This document shows positions 44,227-55,190 of a stretch of 64,000 bases of DNA, in pieces; the stretch's first letter is position 1; each line of letters opens with the position of its first letter. The notes below the pieces were generated by a model that saw only the letters and a program-made list of their open reading frames with translations, had not been told where the DNA came from and ran no database searches. Source of the DNA: Serpula lacrymans var. lacrymans S7.9 (Eukaryota > Basidiomycota > Agaricomycetes > Boletales > Serpulaceae). Made by a program: the position numbers and the translations under genes. The stretch covers positions 2,341,835 through 2,405,834 of the forward strand of contig NW_006763296.1 of NCBI RefSeq assembly GCF_000218685.1, read 5' to 3'.

Positions 44227-46231
44227 TCATGCCTCATCTGGGTATAACATGAGTTCCGGTCTCACTTTTTCGTCGAACTCCTCTGGGGTCAAGAATCCCA
44301 AGGCAACAGTTGCTTCCTTCAGCGTAGTACCCTCCTTGTGAGCCTTCTTTGCGCATTTAGCCACGTCTGTGAGACGAATAAAATCAGTAAGCATTCGATT
44401 GGCTGCATGAGAGTACGCACTGTCGTATCCCATGTGGCTGTTGAGAATCGTTGCCAACATTAATGATTCATTAAGGAGGTGATTTATCCGTTTTTCATTT
44501 GCCTGAATGCCGACAACACAGTTCCGAGTGAATGACCTTGAGGCTAATGACCAGTTAGATACAATAACTTAGACTTGTCGGTAAACGACTAACCATCAGA
44601 AAGTATTCTGATACTTTGCAAAACATTTTTTATGATGACGGGCTTGAATACATTGAGCTGTGGGAGATGTGAACAAAAATGCATCATCCTTGAGACAATC
44701 CTATCCCTACCTCGAATTGTCCACTGGCCCCCGCAATGCTAACAGTCGTCTGATTGCCCATGACTTGCGCGGCTACCATAGTAACTGCCTCACATTGAGT
44801 TGGGTTCACCTTGCCTGGCATGATACTGCTTCCAGGTTCGTTCTCGGGCAAGCTGAGCTCACCAAAGCCACAGCGAGGACCGGAACCGAGGAAGCGGATG
44901 TCATTGGCAATCTTCATCAAAGAACAAGCAATCACATTCAGAGCACCGTGTGCCTCGACCAAAGCATCGTGACTGGCAAGAGCTTCGAACTACGGGAAAA
45001 TGTAAGACCAAAAGTGAGGTGATCAGAAGCTTCGAATACTTTGTTGGGGGCAGTCTTGAAGTCCAGACCAGTAATTTTAGATATTTCCGCGGCTACCTTC
45101 ACATCGAAACCTTTCTTCGTGTTCAGACCCTACGGTATAACGATTAAGACCTGCTACCACATATGATGGTTCGAATGCTTACGGTACCAACGGCGGTACC
45201 ACCTTGAGCAAGGAGGCTTAACCGAGGGAGCACACTCTTCACACGCTCAATTCCATTGTCAATTTGCTGAACATAGCCACTAAATTCCTGGCCTAAAGTC
45301 AAAGGAGTGGCGTCCTGCACGAGTTTGACGGTGGTGAGATTAATTGTTATGAGCAGAGTTTGAACTCTGACCTGTAAATGAGTCCTTCCGATTTTGATTA
45401 TATGGCTAAAGGCTTCAGCTTTTTCATGAAGGGCATCGCGAAGCTCGATTAAAGCCGGTAACAACGATTGATTAATCTCCGTTACAGCTGCAACATGCAT
45501 GGCAGTTGGGAAGCTAAGATATAAAATTAACATCGTCCTGAACTGAGTTAAATTAGGTTCAAAGTATACACATACGTGTCGTTACTGCTTTGGCTCATGT
45601 TGACGTGGTCATTTGGGTGGACAGGCTTCTTGGAACCTAGTTCACCGCCGAGGATCTCGATGGCACGATTTGAGATGACCTGGAATATCATGTTGGCAAA
45701 AATGTTATGCCGAGCAAAGTGACAGTTCGCTTACCTCATTAACATTCATATTGCTCTGAGTTCCACTACCAGTCTGGAAAACGACTAAGGGGAAATGATC
45801 CATGAGTTTGCCAGAAATCACCTGGAATTGCATATTGAGTAGATGCTCGACACTGGATGTAGAGATATTTACTGACATCGTCAGCGGCCGTTTGAATGGC
45901 CTGTCCAACCTTCGGATCCATTCCATATCCCATATTAACGACAGAAGCTGCCTTCTTCAGGACACCGAAAGCCTTGATGAGGGGTGGGGGCAGCCGTTCG
46001 GCCGGGCCGCCAATATCAAAGTTCTGTAATGATCTATAGGAAGCGATTCGAACAGATGATGCCCACCGAGAAACGCTCGTGCTTACCGTTGTGTTTGGGC
46101 ACCCCAATACCTATCAGTAGGGACTTGAAGATCGCCAAAAGTATCACGTTCGATACGGTAAGAATTATTGGACTATAAGCCCGGGTCATTATCAGAACGA
46201 CGGTGAGCTAAATTCTGGGTATGCTTACCAT
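44227..46231 (-). CDS. Fumarate hydratase, class II
   Basis: Minus-strand exons 46231-46229 (start codon only), 46172-46087, 46033-45877, 45821-45735, 45679-45576, 45513-45372, 45314-45183, 45129-45040, 44989-44711, 44657-44594 and 44543-44227 give 486 residues. Family marks: [72 protein letters not shown] and the signature [15 protein letters not shown]. It interconverts fumarate and malate in the TCA cycle and cytosol. The modelled start [11 protein letters not shown] has no mitochondrial presequence; an upstream frame from 46391 (starts MDPTGPGLYKD) ends at a similar donor but is out of phase with exon 2. The exon-1 region lies in a 42-bp tandem repeat that duplicates the start codon and donor site. 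Introns are 50-62 nt. Confidence 0.93.
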
Positions 46232-46329
46232 GATGCGTTCGGAGCTAGAGAACTGTCTGGATATGCTTACCACGATGTGTATGGAGCTAGGGAACTGTCT
46301 GGATATGCTTACCATGACGCGTACGGAGC
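46229..46329. repeat. 42-bp tandem repeat (~2.4 copies) at the fumarase start
   Basis: Copies at 46229-46270, 46271-46312 and a partial one at 46313-46329, differing at a few positions. On the minus strand each unit carries a sequence like CATCATG followed by GTAAGC, so a potential start codon and 5' splice site are duplicated; in the middle copy the ATG is changed to GTG. Confidence 0.9.
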
Positions 46330-46430
46330 ATCAGCGAATACGTCTGACCGTGGGACGTCCTTATATAGTCCTGGACCCGTAGGATCCATTTAATGGTCAG
46401 TGTTTTCAAAGGACCTTTTAGTCGTACCTT

Positions 46431-46613
46431 TTAATGTATTTCGATGTCCGCTCCGGTTTCTTCCGTGTCTGACCAAGAGTCGTGGGAAATCAAGAGTTGT
46501 TGAATCAGCTCTGACAGTCCTGCACCTGCAAAGAGATCTAATGTAGCATCGCCCTCCGGGCACCTTGGCACCGACAATGTTGGTGCACATGAGCTCAACT
46601 CATAGTGATACAT
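46431..46613 (-). pseudogene. Possible 3' remnant of an interrupted gene
   Basis: Minus-strand open stretch ending in TAA at 46431 with protein-like composition (GDATLDLFAGAGLSELIQQL, then DSWSDTEETGADIEIH). No start or upstream exon is visible, and repeat-derived sequence begins just upstream, so this may be the tail of a gene cut by an insertion. No family is recognised; it could be chance. Confidence 0.3.
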
Positions 46614-46798
46614 TAATAAATTCAGTCATGATCTATAACAAAGGGGACAGTGGTCCCAAATGCCACATTGTGTCGGTTATTTTGCTTAGGTTTGCTCATG
46701 TGGTTTTTGTGGCAACACAGGAGCAGCAGTACAGTAGTAGTAGTGAACACAGCAAAAATTGTAGCCACACTGAAGAATTCTCATTACTCAAAAGATAA

Positions 46799-48430
46799 TG
46801 TGGAGCAGCTCAGTCAAGAGCAGCGGAATGCTTTTGATACCATCATACAGTCAATTTATCATGATTGGGGAACAACTTGCTTTATTCACAGTGCTGAAGG
46901 TAAGGAACATATCTCTGCAATACAATTGCCGCTGCCGCTCAAGCAAGAGATAATCATAATGTTGCTCTATGTGTAGCATCCTCTGAGACTGAATCCCTGC
47001 TCTTGGAGGGTGGTCGCACAGCTCATTTAAGCTTTAGAATGTTGGATATTTGGACCCTCCAGCACGGGAACAAGCATGGGAGAAGGATTGGGCAAATGAA
47101 TGCCGTAACAACGTAAATACAAAGCTTCTTATATACAAATATACGTAAATATCATGTGAAAAAACAATGGTAGCCACAAAAGGCCAGTTATTATCACAGA
47201 GTAAATCTTTGGCCAAAGCTCCAAAGTTCACTTATGTAATATAATTTCTACATGGAATCCCTATTCCTGTACATGAAACATCCACATGCAGGATTCCAAA
47301 AAACTCTGACCTCCATGAGGTATTGAGATATACTGGAGTTGTTGTCTGGGATGAAGCACCAATGTAACACTGTCATGGAATTGAAGCACCTTGCCTGTTA
47401 CAGTATCACCCGTCCTTGTTTGTTCAACACAAACACCTACCCTAAAGTAGACACTATATATATAGGCCTGTATTGTAGTTACTATCTCCAATACAATTGT
47501 ACACTTCAACAGTGTAACTTGGTATTCATCAGTCAAAACCCTCATCATCAGAATACGTCTCAAACTCGTTCACAACAAGCTTATCAGAAACCACTTGTAT
47601 ATCCAAAACCCAGCGTTACCAGGCTTGCACATTCCAAATGTAACACTGCTAAACAACATTTGTTGTTCCAAGAGGGTCAAGGCAGCATACTATTTCTGCC
47701 TCTCTTAAAAGGCCACGACTGTGGACAAATATTCATGTTTGCTATCTCACACAGAACATGCACCTGGACCATACTCCAGAAAGTGAAGCCTTTGCTAGCT
47801 GGCTTCTGGATGTTGGTGGTGATCGTGGAATTGCAGGAGATGGAACAATTGAGCTTCCTGCCAACATGCTTATTCCAGAAAACACCATAGACTCATTAGT
47901 TGACACTACCAATCCTGGAATTGCACATGGAGACAAAAATGACCATTATCTCCTCCACTGCACCATACTCTTTGCAAAAAATGATGCCGTTAGTGACCTT
48001 AATTCAGCAATCCTCACAAAATTCCCTGGAGAAGAGTTAGTAGCTCTGTCACTAGATAAAGTAGTTAGAGAGGGGCATGAATATTATCCTGTGGAATTCT
48101 TGAACTTCTTGCAAGTATCTGGCCTTCCTGAAGCGCACCTCAAACTTAAAGCTGGATGTCTGCTTATGCTCCTCCACAATATTGATACCCTAAATGAACT
48201 CTGTAATAAAATATGCATAATTTTGATAGAGATAAAAATAAGAGTATTGAAGTGCAGTCACAGGCCTTGGGAGGAAAACATGCAGGAAAGATAGCTTTTA
48301 TTCCACACCTCACATTGGAACCTTCATTGGAAGAATTGCCCATCAAGCTATCACATCATCAATTCCCTGTCCATGTTGCCTTTGCCATGACTATCAACAA
48401 ATCTCAAGGGCAATCAGTGACACAGGCCTC
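46799..48430 (+). pseudogene. Decayed PIF1-like helicase (Helitron type)
   Basis: Fragments of a PIF1/RecD-type helicase appear in order but in different frames: LSQEQRNAFDTIIQSI near 46806, VVVWDEAPM (Walker B region) near 47338, FASWLLDVGGDRGIAGDG near 47785, FPGEELVALS near 48020, LKLKAGCLLMLLHNIDTLNE near 48140, GGKHAGKIAFIPHLTLEPS near 48270 and AFAMTINKSQGQSV near 48390. The Walker A region is lost or altered. Such helicases are the C-terminal part of Helitron RepHel proteins or stand-alone fungal copies. Many stops and frame breaks make it non-functional. Confidence 0.8.
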
Positions 48431-49505
48431 ACCATTTTTACTAAAGTGTTTTATTCTCAGATCATATTACCATCCTTTACCATTTTTGGAGTCTCTTTTT
48501 TTATTTCTCGTCAATTTATTAATATAATACCACAGACTTTTTATGTTACAATATATGTTGATGTTTGTAAAGATTCAATAAACCATCTGCTTGAATCCAG
48601 TATACTATGCACAGGTTCATACATTACAGATAGCATAAGTTCACTGACTTAACATTTTGATCACTTGTTAGTATTATTATTATTTATCATACATCACACT
48701 AGTGGCAGAGCCACGGGCTAGACCTTGTTTTATTAAAGGCTATGCAGTAGTGACAGCCAATCCCAATCCTTAGTTATGTTGGATCAAACATTTCCACCCC
48801 AAGAATACCACTATATGATGTGGGTGAGTTTATTACTTGTAAAGGTGCTTTCCCTCAACCACCTGCCCCCAGCTGGTCTATTTTTCAACATGAAGATGGG
48901 GCCCTTCCACCCATTTTGGTGTCTCTCATGTGCAAAGATTGAATTGGCAACAACAGTGGGGGGAGTGGGGAGTGATCAAATCCACTCCATACAGTTTGAA
49001 ATAACTGTCATCAATTCTGACAACATTGCGTCCAAAAATTTGAGCAAGGTGTTCTATTGGCCCCTGCCCTACAATTTCTGGTAAGTACATCACCAACACA
49101 GGCTTGTCAATGCCACATGGGTTGTTACAGGGGTGATGGAATTGAGCACTTTATTGTGTGTTAAGTTTTCAGGAGATAGGTCAAGGGGAAATATTTTAAA
49201 GCAAGGTGAGTGAGTATCTTGTTGGTCCCACAATGAGCAGGAACACTGTGGTAGGGCATCAGTTTTTCTCATCAATTTCCTTGCAATAACTTACACAATA
49301 ACGGATTGTCCACTCAGGCTGCCAGTCTTTGAGCAGAAGGTGGATACATCAAATACTGATTGTATTATGCAGGAGAGTAATGGCCAGCCAGTTGATTACT
49401 TAGATACTGGCTGTTATGGGCCTCATGGGGCTATGTCCACAGCATGATTTCATTGGAGATTCACCAATGCAATGGGACTCAAAACCTGTTGAGGTGGCTC
49501 CATAT
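48431..49505. other. Repeat-derived sequence, unassigned
   Basis: AT-rich sequence after the helicase relic and before repeat A copy 1. An open stretch near 48776-49084 is protein-like in places but is not recognised. Probably the remainder of the same or another old transposable element. Confidence 0.4.
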
Positions 49506-49529
49506 TGTCATGCACCAAAATTGATTGGT

Positions 49530-49927
49530 TGTTACAATAACACAATTTCCGGACATTTCCCTTTTTTCATTCTCCGCTTTAACTTTATACTTTAGCTTTT
49601 ACACATAGTGCTACGCGGCATTTCCCCTTTCCCGCACCGCGCTGCCTTTCTCTTATTTTAGATTCAACTCTCTCACGCAGTGGAGCTGGCCATACGGGCT
49701 AGGCCCTATGACATCATCAGCCACTGCCTTCAATCTACTGTATAGTACACATGTACAAACAAACATGTAGTAGTATATATACCCCAATAGATCCAGGAGA
49801 CTCCTCAGCGAGTCCTCCTGTTGTATACCAACTAACTCACTGCAGCCTAAGGGGTAACCACTCCCCAACTTCATCTTCTTATAGTGTGTTCTGTGTGCAC
49901 CGGAGTAATTCACTCTTGGTTGTTACA
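49530..49927 (+). mobile_element. Solo LTR of the gypsy-1 family, TSD TTGGT
   Basis: 398 bp from TGTTACAATAAC to TTGGTTGTTACA, plus orientation, with an internal TATATATA promoter element. It is flanked by TTGGT on both sides (49525-49529 and 49928-49932). Repeat A copy 2 shows the empty site with a single TTGGT. It matches the LTR at 54785-55179 (reverse orientation) almost throughout. Confidence 0.95.
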
Positions 49928-50091
49928 TTGGTAGCATAAACAGGTGTCAATAATGAAGCAGATATTCAAAAGACTCACCTTTGCACCACCCCACAGGCAC
50001 AGTGCCACATGGAATAGTAATTAATATTGCTTTTTTTGAACTTGTGGCTGATCAGCACCACCTCTATTAGGCAATCAAATCATGCTCACCT

Positions 50092-50673
50092 TTGCTTTCC
50101 ATTCGGTACTTTCCGCATTTTGGCATTTTGGCAAATTTTTGTGTTGCCACTGGCTACACATTGCGCCCTTGCTTTTGGCTCCCTATTTTAGTCTACTTCT
50201 CCGTCACCTCCACCCTCCTCCTACTTGTTTTCCTTGCTCCCCCACCATACCTGATGTCACCACTTTCCATCTGCTTCCGTTGCCAATCCGTTGACTACCA
50301 CGTGCCACTGCTGGTATCAGCAAAGCCCTGGTGGCTGGTTAAAATTGGGCAACAGGTCCATCTTTATGACATTGATCTTCCATCATATACTATCAAATCA
50401 TTGGTCGTTCATCTCGCCTGGTTGGAGCATGGGTGGGTAGTTTTTGAGCTGGAGAAGGTTCATCCCCTCACGTTGCCTATGTATATCACTGTCCTATTCA
50501 CTTGGGTACATTTATCCTTTGTCCATTGTCTTTGCCAGAGCTACACTTACCACACACTGCCTGGGATTCACTTGTTCCAAATTGGAACTACTCCTCTCCC
50601 TTCCTTGTTTCACCAGGTGGTCCACTATAACCAGGCCATTGGTAAAGCCATGGAACTGTCAAATTTGGACTAG
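50092..50673 (+). CDS. Conserved unknown ORF of repeat A, copy 1
   Basis: Encodes the same protein as the frame in copy 2: VDYHVPLLVSAKP, LAWLEHGWVVFELEKVHPLT, FTWVHLSFVH, TYHTLPGIHLFQIGTTPLP, and the same final LD before the stop. Many differences from copy 2 are amino-acid changes that keep the frame open. No known family is recognised; it may be a transposable-element accessory protein or a captured gene fragment. Its start is unclear. Confidence 0.45.
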   Translation: MLSIRYFPHFGILANFCVATGYTLRPCFWLPILVYFSVTSTLLLLVFLAPPPYLMSPLSICFRCQSVDYHVPLLVSAKPWWLVKIGQQVHLYDIDLPSYTIKSLVVHLAWLEHGWVVFELEKVHPLTLPMYITVLFTWVHLSFVHCLCQSYTYHTLPGIHLFQIGTTPLPSLFHQVVHYNQAIGKAMELSNLD

Positions 50674-52546
50674 GTGGTGGACTGGTGGCTCCAGTTTCTT
50701 TTTTTTTCAGCAGAATATTCATTTGCAGTGCAATTATATTTGATTTTTGAATCATTTTTATGGACACATATTTTTTTAGAATGCCTGACTGACAAGAAAG
50801 GCACTGTGTTGATACTGATATTTTTTTGCCTTGCCCTTTTTTTACTGCATCTTCTCATGACATCATGATTTTATTACTCTCTTTCTGCTATTGGACTATA
50901 TTGACGATCTTATCCTGTACCACCTGCACAAAATTTGTCAGTGTACATTCCTTCCTTCATGTTCTTTCTCATTCTTTTTGCATAGTTATACTGTGCATAG
51001 CCTACCTCTTTTTTACTATATAAACCCCTGTATTAAGCCTATACACAAGTTCCATAGAATCTGGGAGGATTGTATTGTTAGTTTGTTTTTGTGTGTGGTT
51101 TTCAAACAGCAGTTCTCATCTTCAACAGTGATTGTTGCTTGGTACCCACTAAGCCCCAGGCTACTAGTACTTGGACATAGGGGACATTAACCGGTTGGGT
51201 CTGACTAGTCCTCACCTTTGAGTTTGAATCATTTGGGTTTGACTGGTGGTATGGAGGACTTTGACAATATTCTAGTAGCTGCAGACTTCAGCCAGGTGTG
51301 CATTTGTGGTTTTTTTTTCTTCTCATATAGGACTATTTACTAGGCATCAAAAATTGTGCTTGAGGGGGGGAAATGGCTCTCAGGAGCCCTGACCAGGGCA
51401 AAGGAAGCCTTTAACAACAAGAAATGCCGGTTAGAATTCCAGTCAAGCCATGTTGCACTGGAAGGAACTTTATCAGAACAAGTAGATGGCGGCAGGGGCC
51501 TGGGGAAGCCCAGTAATTATGCCAGTGGTCCTGCCTTTGAATTGCTTCAATCCAGCTCCTCTGATACAAACCCAGTGGTGAAATTCATAGTATTCTCAAC
51601 ACTATTGGTTCCTACTGTAATATAATCACTCCCCAACCTATAGAGCCAAGTGAAGACTGGGACAGGTCTTCAAACAACTTACCACTTGCGCAGTGCAGAA
51701 CATGCAGAGCAAATCAATGTCTACCACTACGCTTCCAAGATTTTCTCCCCGAGTCTCCTCCTTTATGTACCATTCTATTATCCCAATCATCCAACCCGAC
51801 CATCTCAGTTCTCAAAGCCAATAATTCTCATATTGAACCATTCACTGTGAATGTTAGCTCTCACCCTCCAGCTAGTACATGCATGCAGTCCATCTGTGAT
51901 TGTGTCAAGAGATTTTTTGACACACCACAGAACATATTTGGACTATTTTTTCAATTTTATGGAGAGGAGCTACCATCATGTTACCCTGAGGACTCAGAAG
52001 ACTCAGATACCTTGGAAGACACGCCCACTCCATTTCAAGTTGAAGGATATAGTGATCATTCTTTCAGCCCGTACCCAAACAAAAGTTGCTTTTGTCTGGG
52101 CAACTGGTATTGGAATTACAGTGTTCACAAGTTGCAGGAATTGTTCAGGCAGCTCATTGATATTATTGGAAACCCATCCTTTTGTCCTGAAGACCTTCAA
52201 AATATGAAGTGGAGCAAAATCAAAAAGGATTTGGGCCCCAATATTCTCAATGGCAAATGGCTGGATCAGGATGCAGGCTGGCAAAAAACACCTGTAACTA
52301 TTTTGGTTCCATTTCATAGCAGATTAGTGGACCCTGGGACTCATGACTATTATGTTACTGATTTGTTCCATTGTTCACTCATTCAGATCCTTTGCAACAA
52401 CCTTGCAAACCCTTGTGATGACCAGCTTTTTTATTATGAGCCATATAAACTGTTCTGGCATCCAAGTGATCAATTGCATGAAGCTCAAGTCCACGGTGAG
52501 GCTTATACTTCATATACATTTCTGAATCCCCACCAGAGCCCCCGGG

Positions 52547-52957
52547 TGTTACAATACACAATTTATGGACCTTTAACTTTCACTTTCTGCTTTAAGTTTC
52601 TTTCTTTGTTTTCACACACTATGCCATGCGGCACTTTCCTTTTATTCAAACTCCCCTTTTCTTGTGCTCCACTGCTTTCCTTTATTTTAGATACAAGTCT
52701 CTTATGCAGTGGAGCTGGTTACATGGGCTGTGCCCTATGACATTATCAGCCACTGCCTTTATTAACTGTATAGTACACATGTACAAACAAACTGTAGTAG
52801 TATAAATACCCAATAGATCCAGAAAACTCCTCAGCGAGTCCTCCTATTGTTTACCCACAACTAATTTGGTCCTTTCTTAAGGGGTAACCACTCCCACTCA
52901 CTTCCTCACTGCTTGTTTGAGTTGTGCGCCAGAGTATACAAACTCTTGGTTGGTACA
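52547..52957 (+). mobile_element. Solo LTR in Plavaka, TSD CCGGG
   Basis: 411 bp from TGTTACAATACAC to TTGGTTGGTACA, a diverged member of the gypsy-1 LTR family. Flanked by CCGGG at 52542-52546 and 52958-52962. Leaving it out brings the Plavaka frame together again (codons before and after read as one conserved block). Confidence 0.93.
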
Positions 52958-53629
52958 CCGGGTGCAATATTCCACCCAACTTACTTCCTTTGGCAATACA
53001 CAACTTTGGGCGCTCTATGTCTATTTTGCCAATGAATATAAGTATCATCGTGCCAAACCATCCTGTCACTTGTGCAACCATGCAGCCTATTTTCAACCCG
53101 TGATTGCTGTTTCTATTGTAGCTTATTCACATTGTTTGACTTGTTTTTATTGATTTATAGCTCCCAACGATTTTGCAAAGACTCATGCCAGCAACAGCAA
53201 GCTTACTAGCGCCTTCATGACACATTGTCAGCATGAGTGTTTTCATGCACAATAGTGTATTCTACTTGATGATGAATTCCTACATGTGTATCACCATGGT
53301 GTCATCATCAAGTGTTGTGATGGCATTAATCATCAGTTTTATCCCTGCATCCTAACCTATTTGGCAGATTACCCTGAAAAGTAGGTCCAATGTGTTCTGT
53401 GCAACAATTTTCCTCATCTTATGTAGGATACTAATAGCAAGTATAAAAAACCTTGGAAACTGTCCCTGTCTTTCATGTTTAACACCTATAACTTTGGTTC
53501 CCAATATTGGACAAGACACCAATATGCTGAATCAAGTTGTCAAAATTTGCATTGACAGCGCTGAACAGCGGAAGAAGGTTGCTGTCAGGCAACAAATACA
53601 AAGCTAGGTAACAAAAATCAATGCCTGGC

Positions 53630-54225
53630 CAAGTCCTTGATAGAAGGCGGTGGATCAGAGTATAAAAGTTGAAAAGTATATGTATAGGTGTGAATCAAAA
53701 CTAATATTGAACCAAAGAATAATACAGTGAATATCTACTCCTTATATACTAAATAGTAGCGGTCAGGCCAGAAGGAAAGAAAAGTACAAGAGCGGCCTGA
53801 CTGAATAGTTAACCAATAAGAAAAAAGGGAAAGTGGTCCGATCTATTGTATTTACTAATTGTGTGAGAGAGAATCTTGGTAAGAGATGTACAATTAGCTG
53901 CATTGGTAAGCCCATGAGAAGGCACTGAGTCATAGCCTACATTACTGATTAATATCTCTCTGAAGTATTCCCAGACATAGTATTGGATTGTTGCTATGCT
54001 ATTTGGATATCTTCTTGAGGGTCTATGACGGTTCTCCTTTCTTGTAACAATAGGATGTGAGTATAAAGGGAAAATAAGAAGAAGAAAGATAAGAATAATA
54101 AGGTACCGGCTGTGATTTCTAGTCCAAGGGCTAGAGGAGTGATGGGGAATGAGTCGGATAACCACAATATGATGGGAATGCAATGAGAAAAAATCAATTC
54201 CTCACAGTTGCAGTTGCTTGTGATT
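53630..54225. mobile_element. Unassigned ~600-bp insertion in Plavaka
   Basis: The Plavaka blocks end near 53625 and resume near 54225 (GATTTGATCTAC...), where homologues are continuous. The segment between has no Plavaka similarity and no clear TG...CA ends. It may be a solo LTR of another family or a small non-autonomous element; boundaries are approximate. Confidence 0.45.
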
Positions 54226-54784
54226 TGATCTACAAGAAGAATTATGCTGTGAACAGCAACAACATTAATAGACTCCTGATGGCCAAATCCTTGGTTCCAA
54301 CTTTGGTGTGTAGTAGTGGTGTCTGAAGATGGGCAACACACTGACCGCTGGTGCTCTTCCACATCACAGAATGCATTCTCCCACAGGCTGGGTCCATTGG
54401 GTTTCAATGTATATTTAATGCTTGTTGTTAATTTCATGCATGAGGTTGAGCTAGGGGTGTGGAAGTCCCTTTTGGTCTATCTTCTATGGTTATTAGATAC
54501 TGTCAATGGGGGGCTCTTAGATAGATTGGATATAAGGTTAGTCTTTGTTCATTCTCTCAGAACTCAGTGTTAACAATTGTTAAAGATATAACCAGATCCC
54601 AACTTACGGAAGTGATACTATCCGGCAATTCACAGCTAACACATCTGAAATGCAGAGAATGACAGCCCACCATCTTGAAGACTTGCTGCAGGTGAGCCCT
54701 TCACGTTTCTTTCAACATTTTTGCAGCATTTTAATTCTTCCACTATGCAGTGCGCCATTCCTGTATTCAATGGCTTAATTACCA

Positions 54785-55179
54785 TGTTACAACCAAGAGT
54801 GAATTACTCTGGCGCACTCAGAACACACTATAGAGAAGATGAAGTTGGGGAGTGGTTACCCCTTAGGCTGCAGTGAGTTAGTTGGTGTACAACAGGAGGA
54901 CTCGCTGAGGAGTCTCCTGGATCTATTGGGGTATATATACTACTACATGTTTGTTTGTACATGTGTACTATACAGTTGATTGAAGGCAGTGGCTGATGAT
55001 GTCATAGGGCCTAGATGGCCAGCTCCACTGCGTGAGAGAGTTGAATCTAAAATAAGAGAAAGGCAACACGGCGCGGGAAAGGGGAAATGCCGCGTGGCAC
55101 TATATGTAAAAGCTAAAGTATAGAGTTAAAGCGGAGAATAAAAAGAAGGGAAATGTCCGGAAATTGTGTTATTGTAACA
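54785..55179 (-). repeat. 3' LTR of gypsy-1
   Basis: 395 bp; in element orientation it runs from TGTTACAATAAC to TTGGTTGTAACA. It matches the solo LTR at 49530-49927. A purine-rich tract (AGAAGGGGGGTAG on the minus strand, 55180-55192) borders it, as expected for the plus-strand primer of reverse transcription. The pol stop codon lies only 11 bp from the LTR. Confidence 0.95.
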
Positions 55180-55190
55180 CTACCCCCCTT

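Larger units (their letters stand above)
49506..51123 (+). mobile_element. Repeat A, copy 1 (split by a solo LTR)
   Basis: Starts TGTCATGCACCAAA and aligns along its length with copy 2 at 59374. It encloses the solo LTR at 49530-49927. The rest, 49933-51123, matches copy 2 apart from a ~440-bp segment present only in copy 2. It carries the end of the same conserved open frame (50092-50673). Confidence 0.75.
51847..54784 (+). pseudogene. Plavaka-type transposase pseudogene
   Basis: Recognisable Plavaka blocks occur in order: CVKRFFDTPQNIFGLFFQFY near 51900, SFCLGNWYWNYSVHKLQELF near 52090, WLDQDAGWQKTPVTILVPFH near 52260, FYYEPYKLFWHPSDQLHEAQ near 52430, TSFGNTQLWALYVYFANEYK and HLCNHAAYFQP near 52980-53100, LGNCPCLSCLTPITLVPNIG near 53450, IYKKNYAVNSN near 54225, LGPLGFNVYLMLVVNFMHEV near 54385 and MQRMTAHHLEDLLQ near 54655. 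These CACTA-like DNA transposons are abundant in Agaricomycetes. The copy is dead: it contains a solo LTR (52547-52957), a second ~600-bp insertion (about 53630-54225), many stops, and is cut at 54784 by a gypsy LTR. Confidence 0.85.

Noticed and set aside
46390..46590. Upstream open frame as a mitochondrial presequence exon of fumarase
   Set aside because: Ends in a stop before any usable donor in phase with exon 2; no supported join.
50444..50868. Overlapping open frames in other phases of repeat A
   Set aside because: Not conserved between the two repeat copies, unlike the frame reported.
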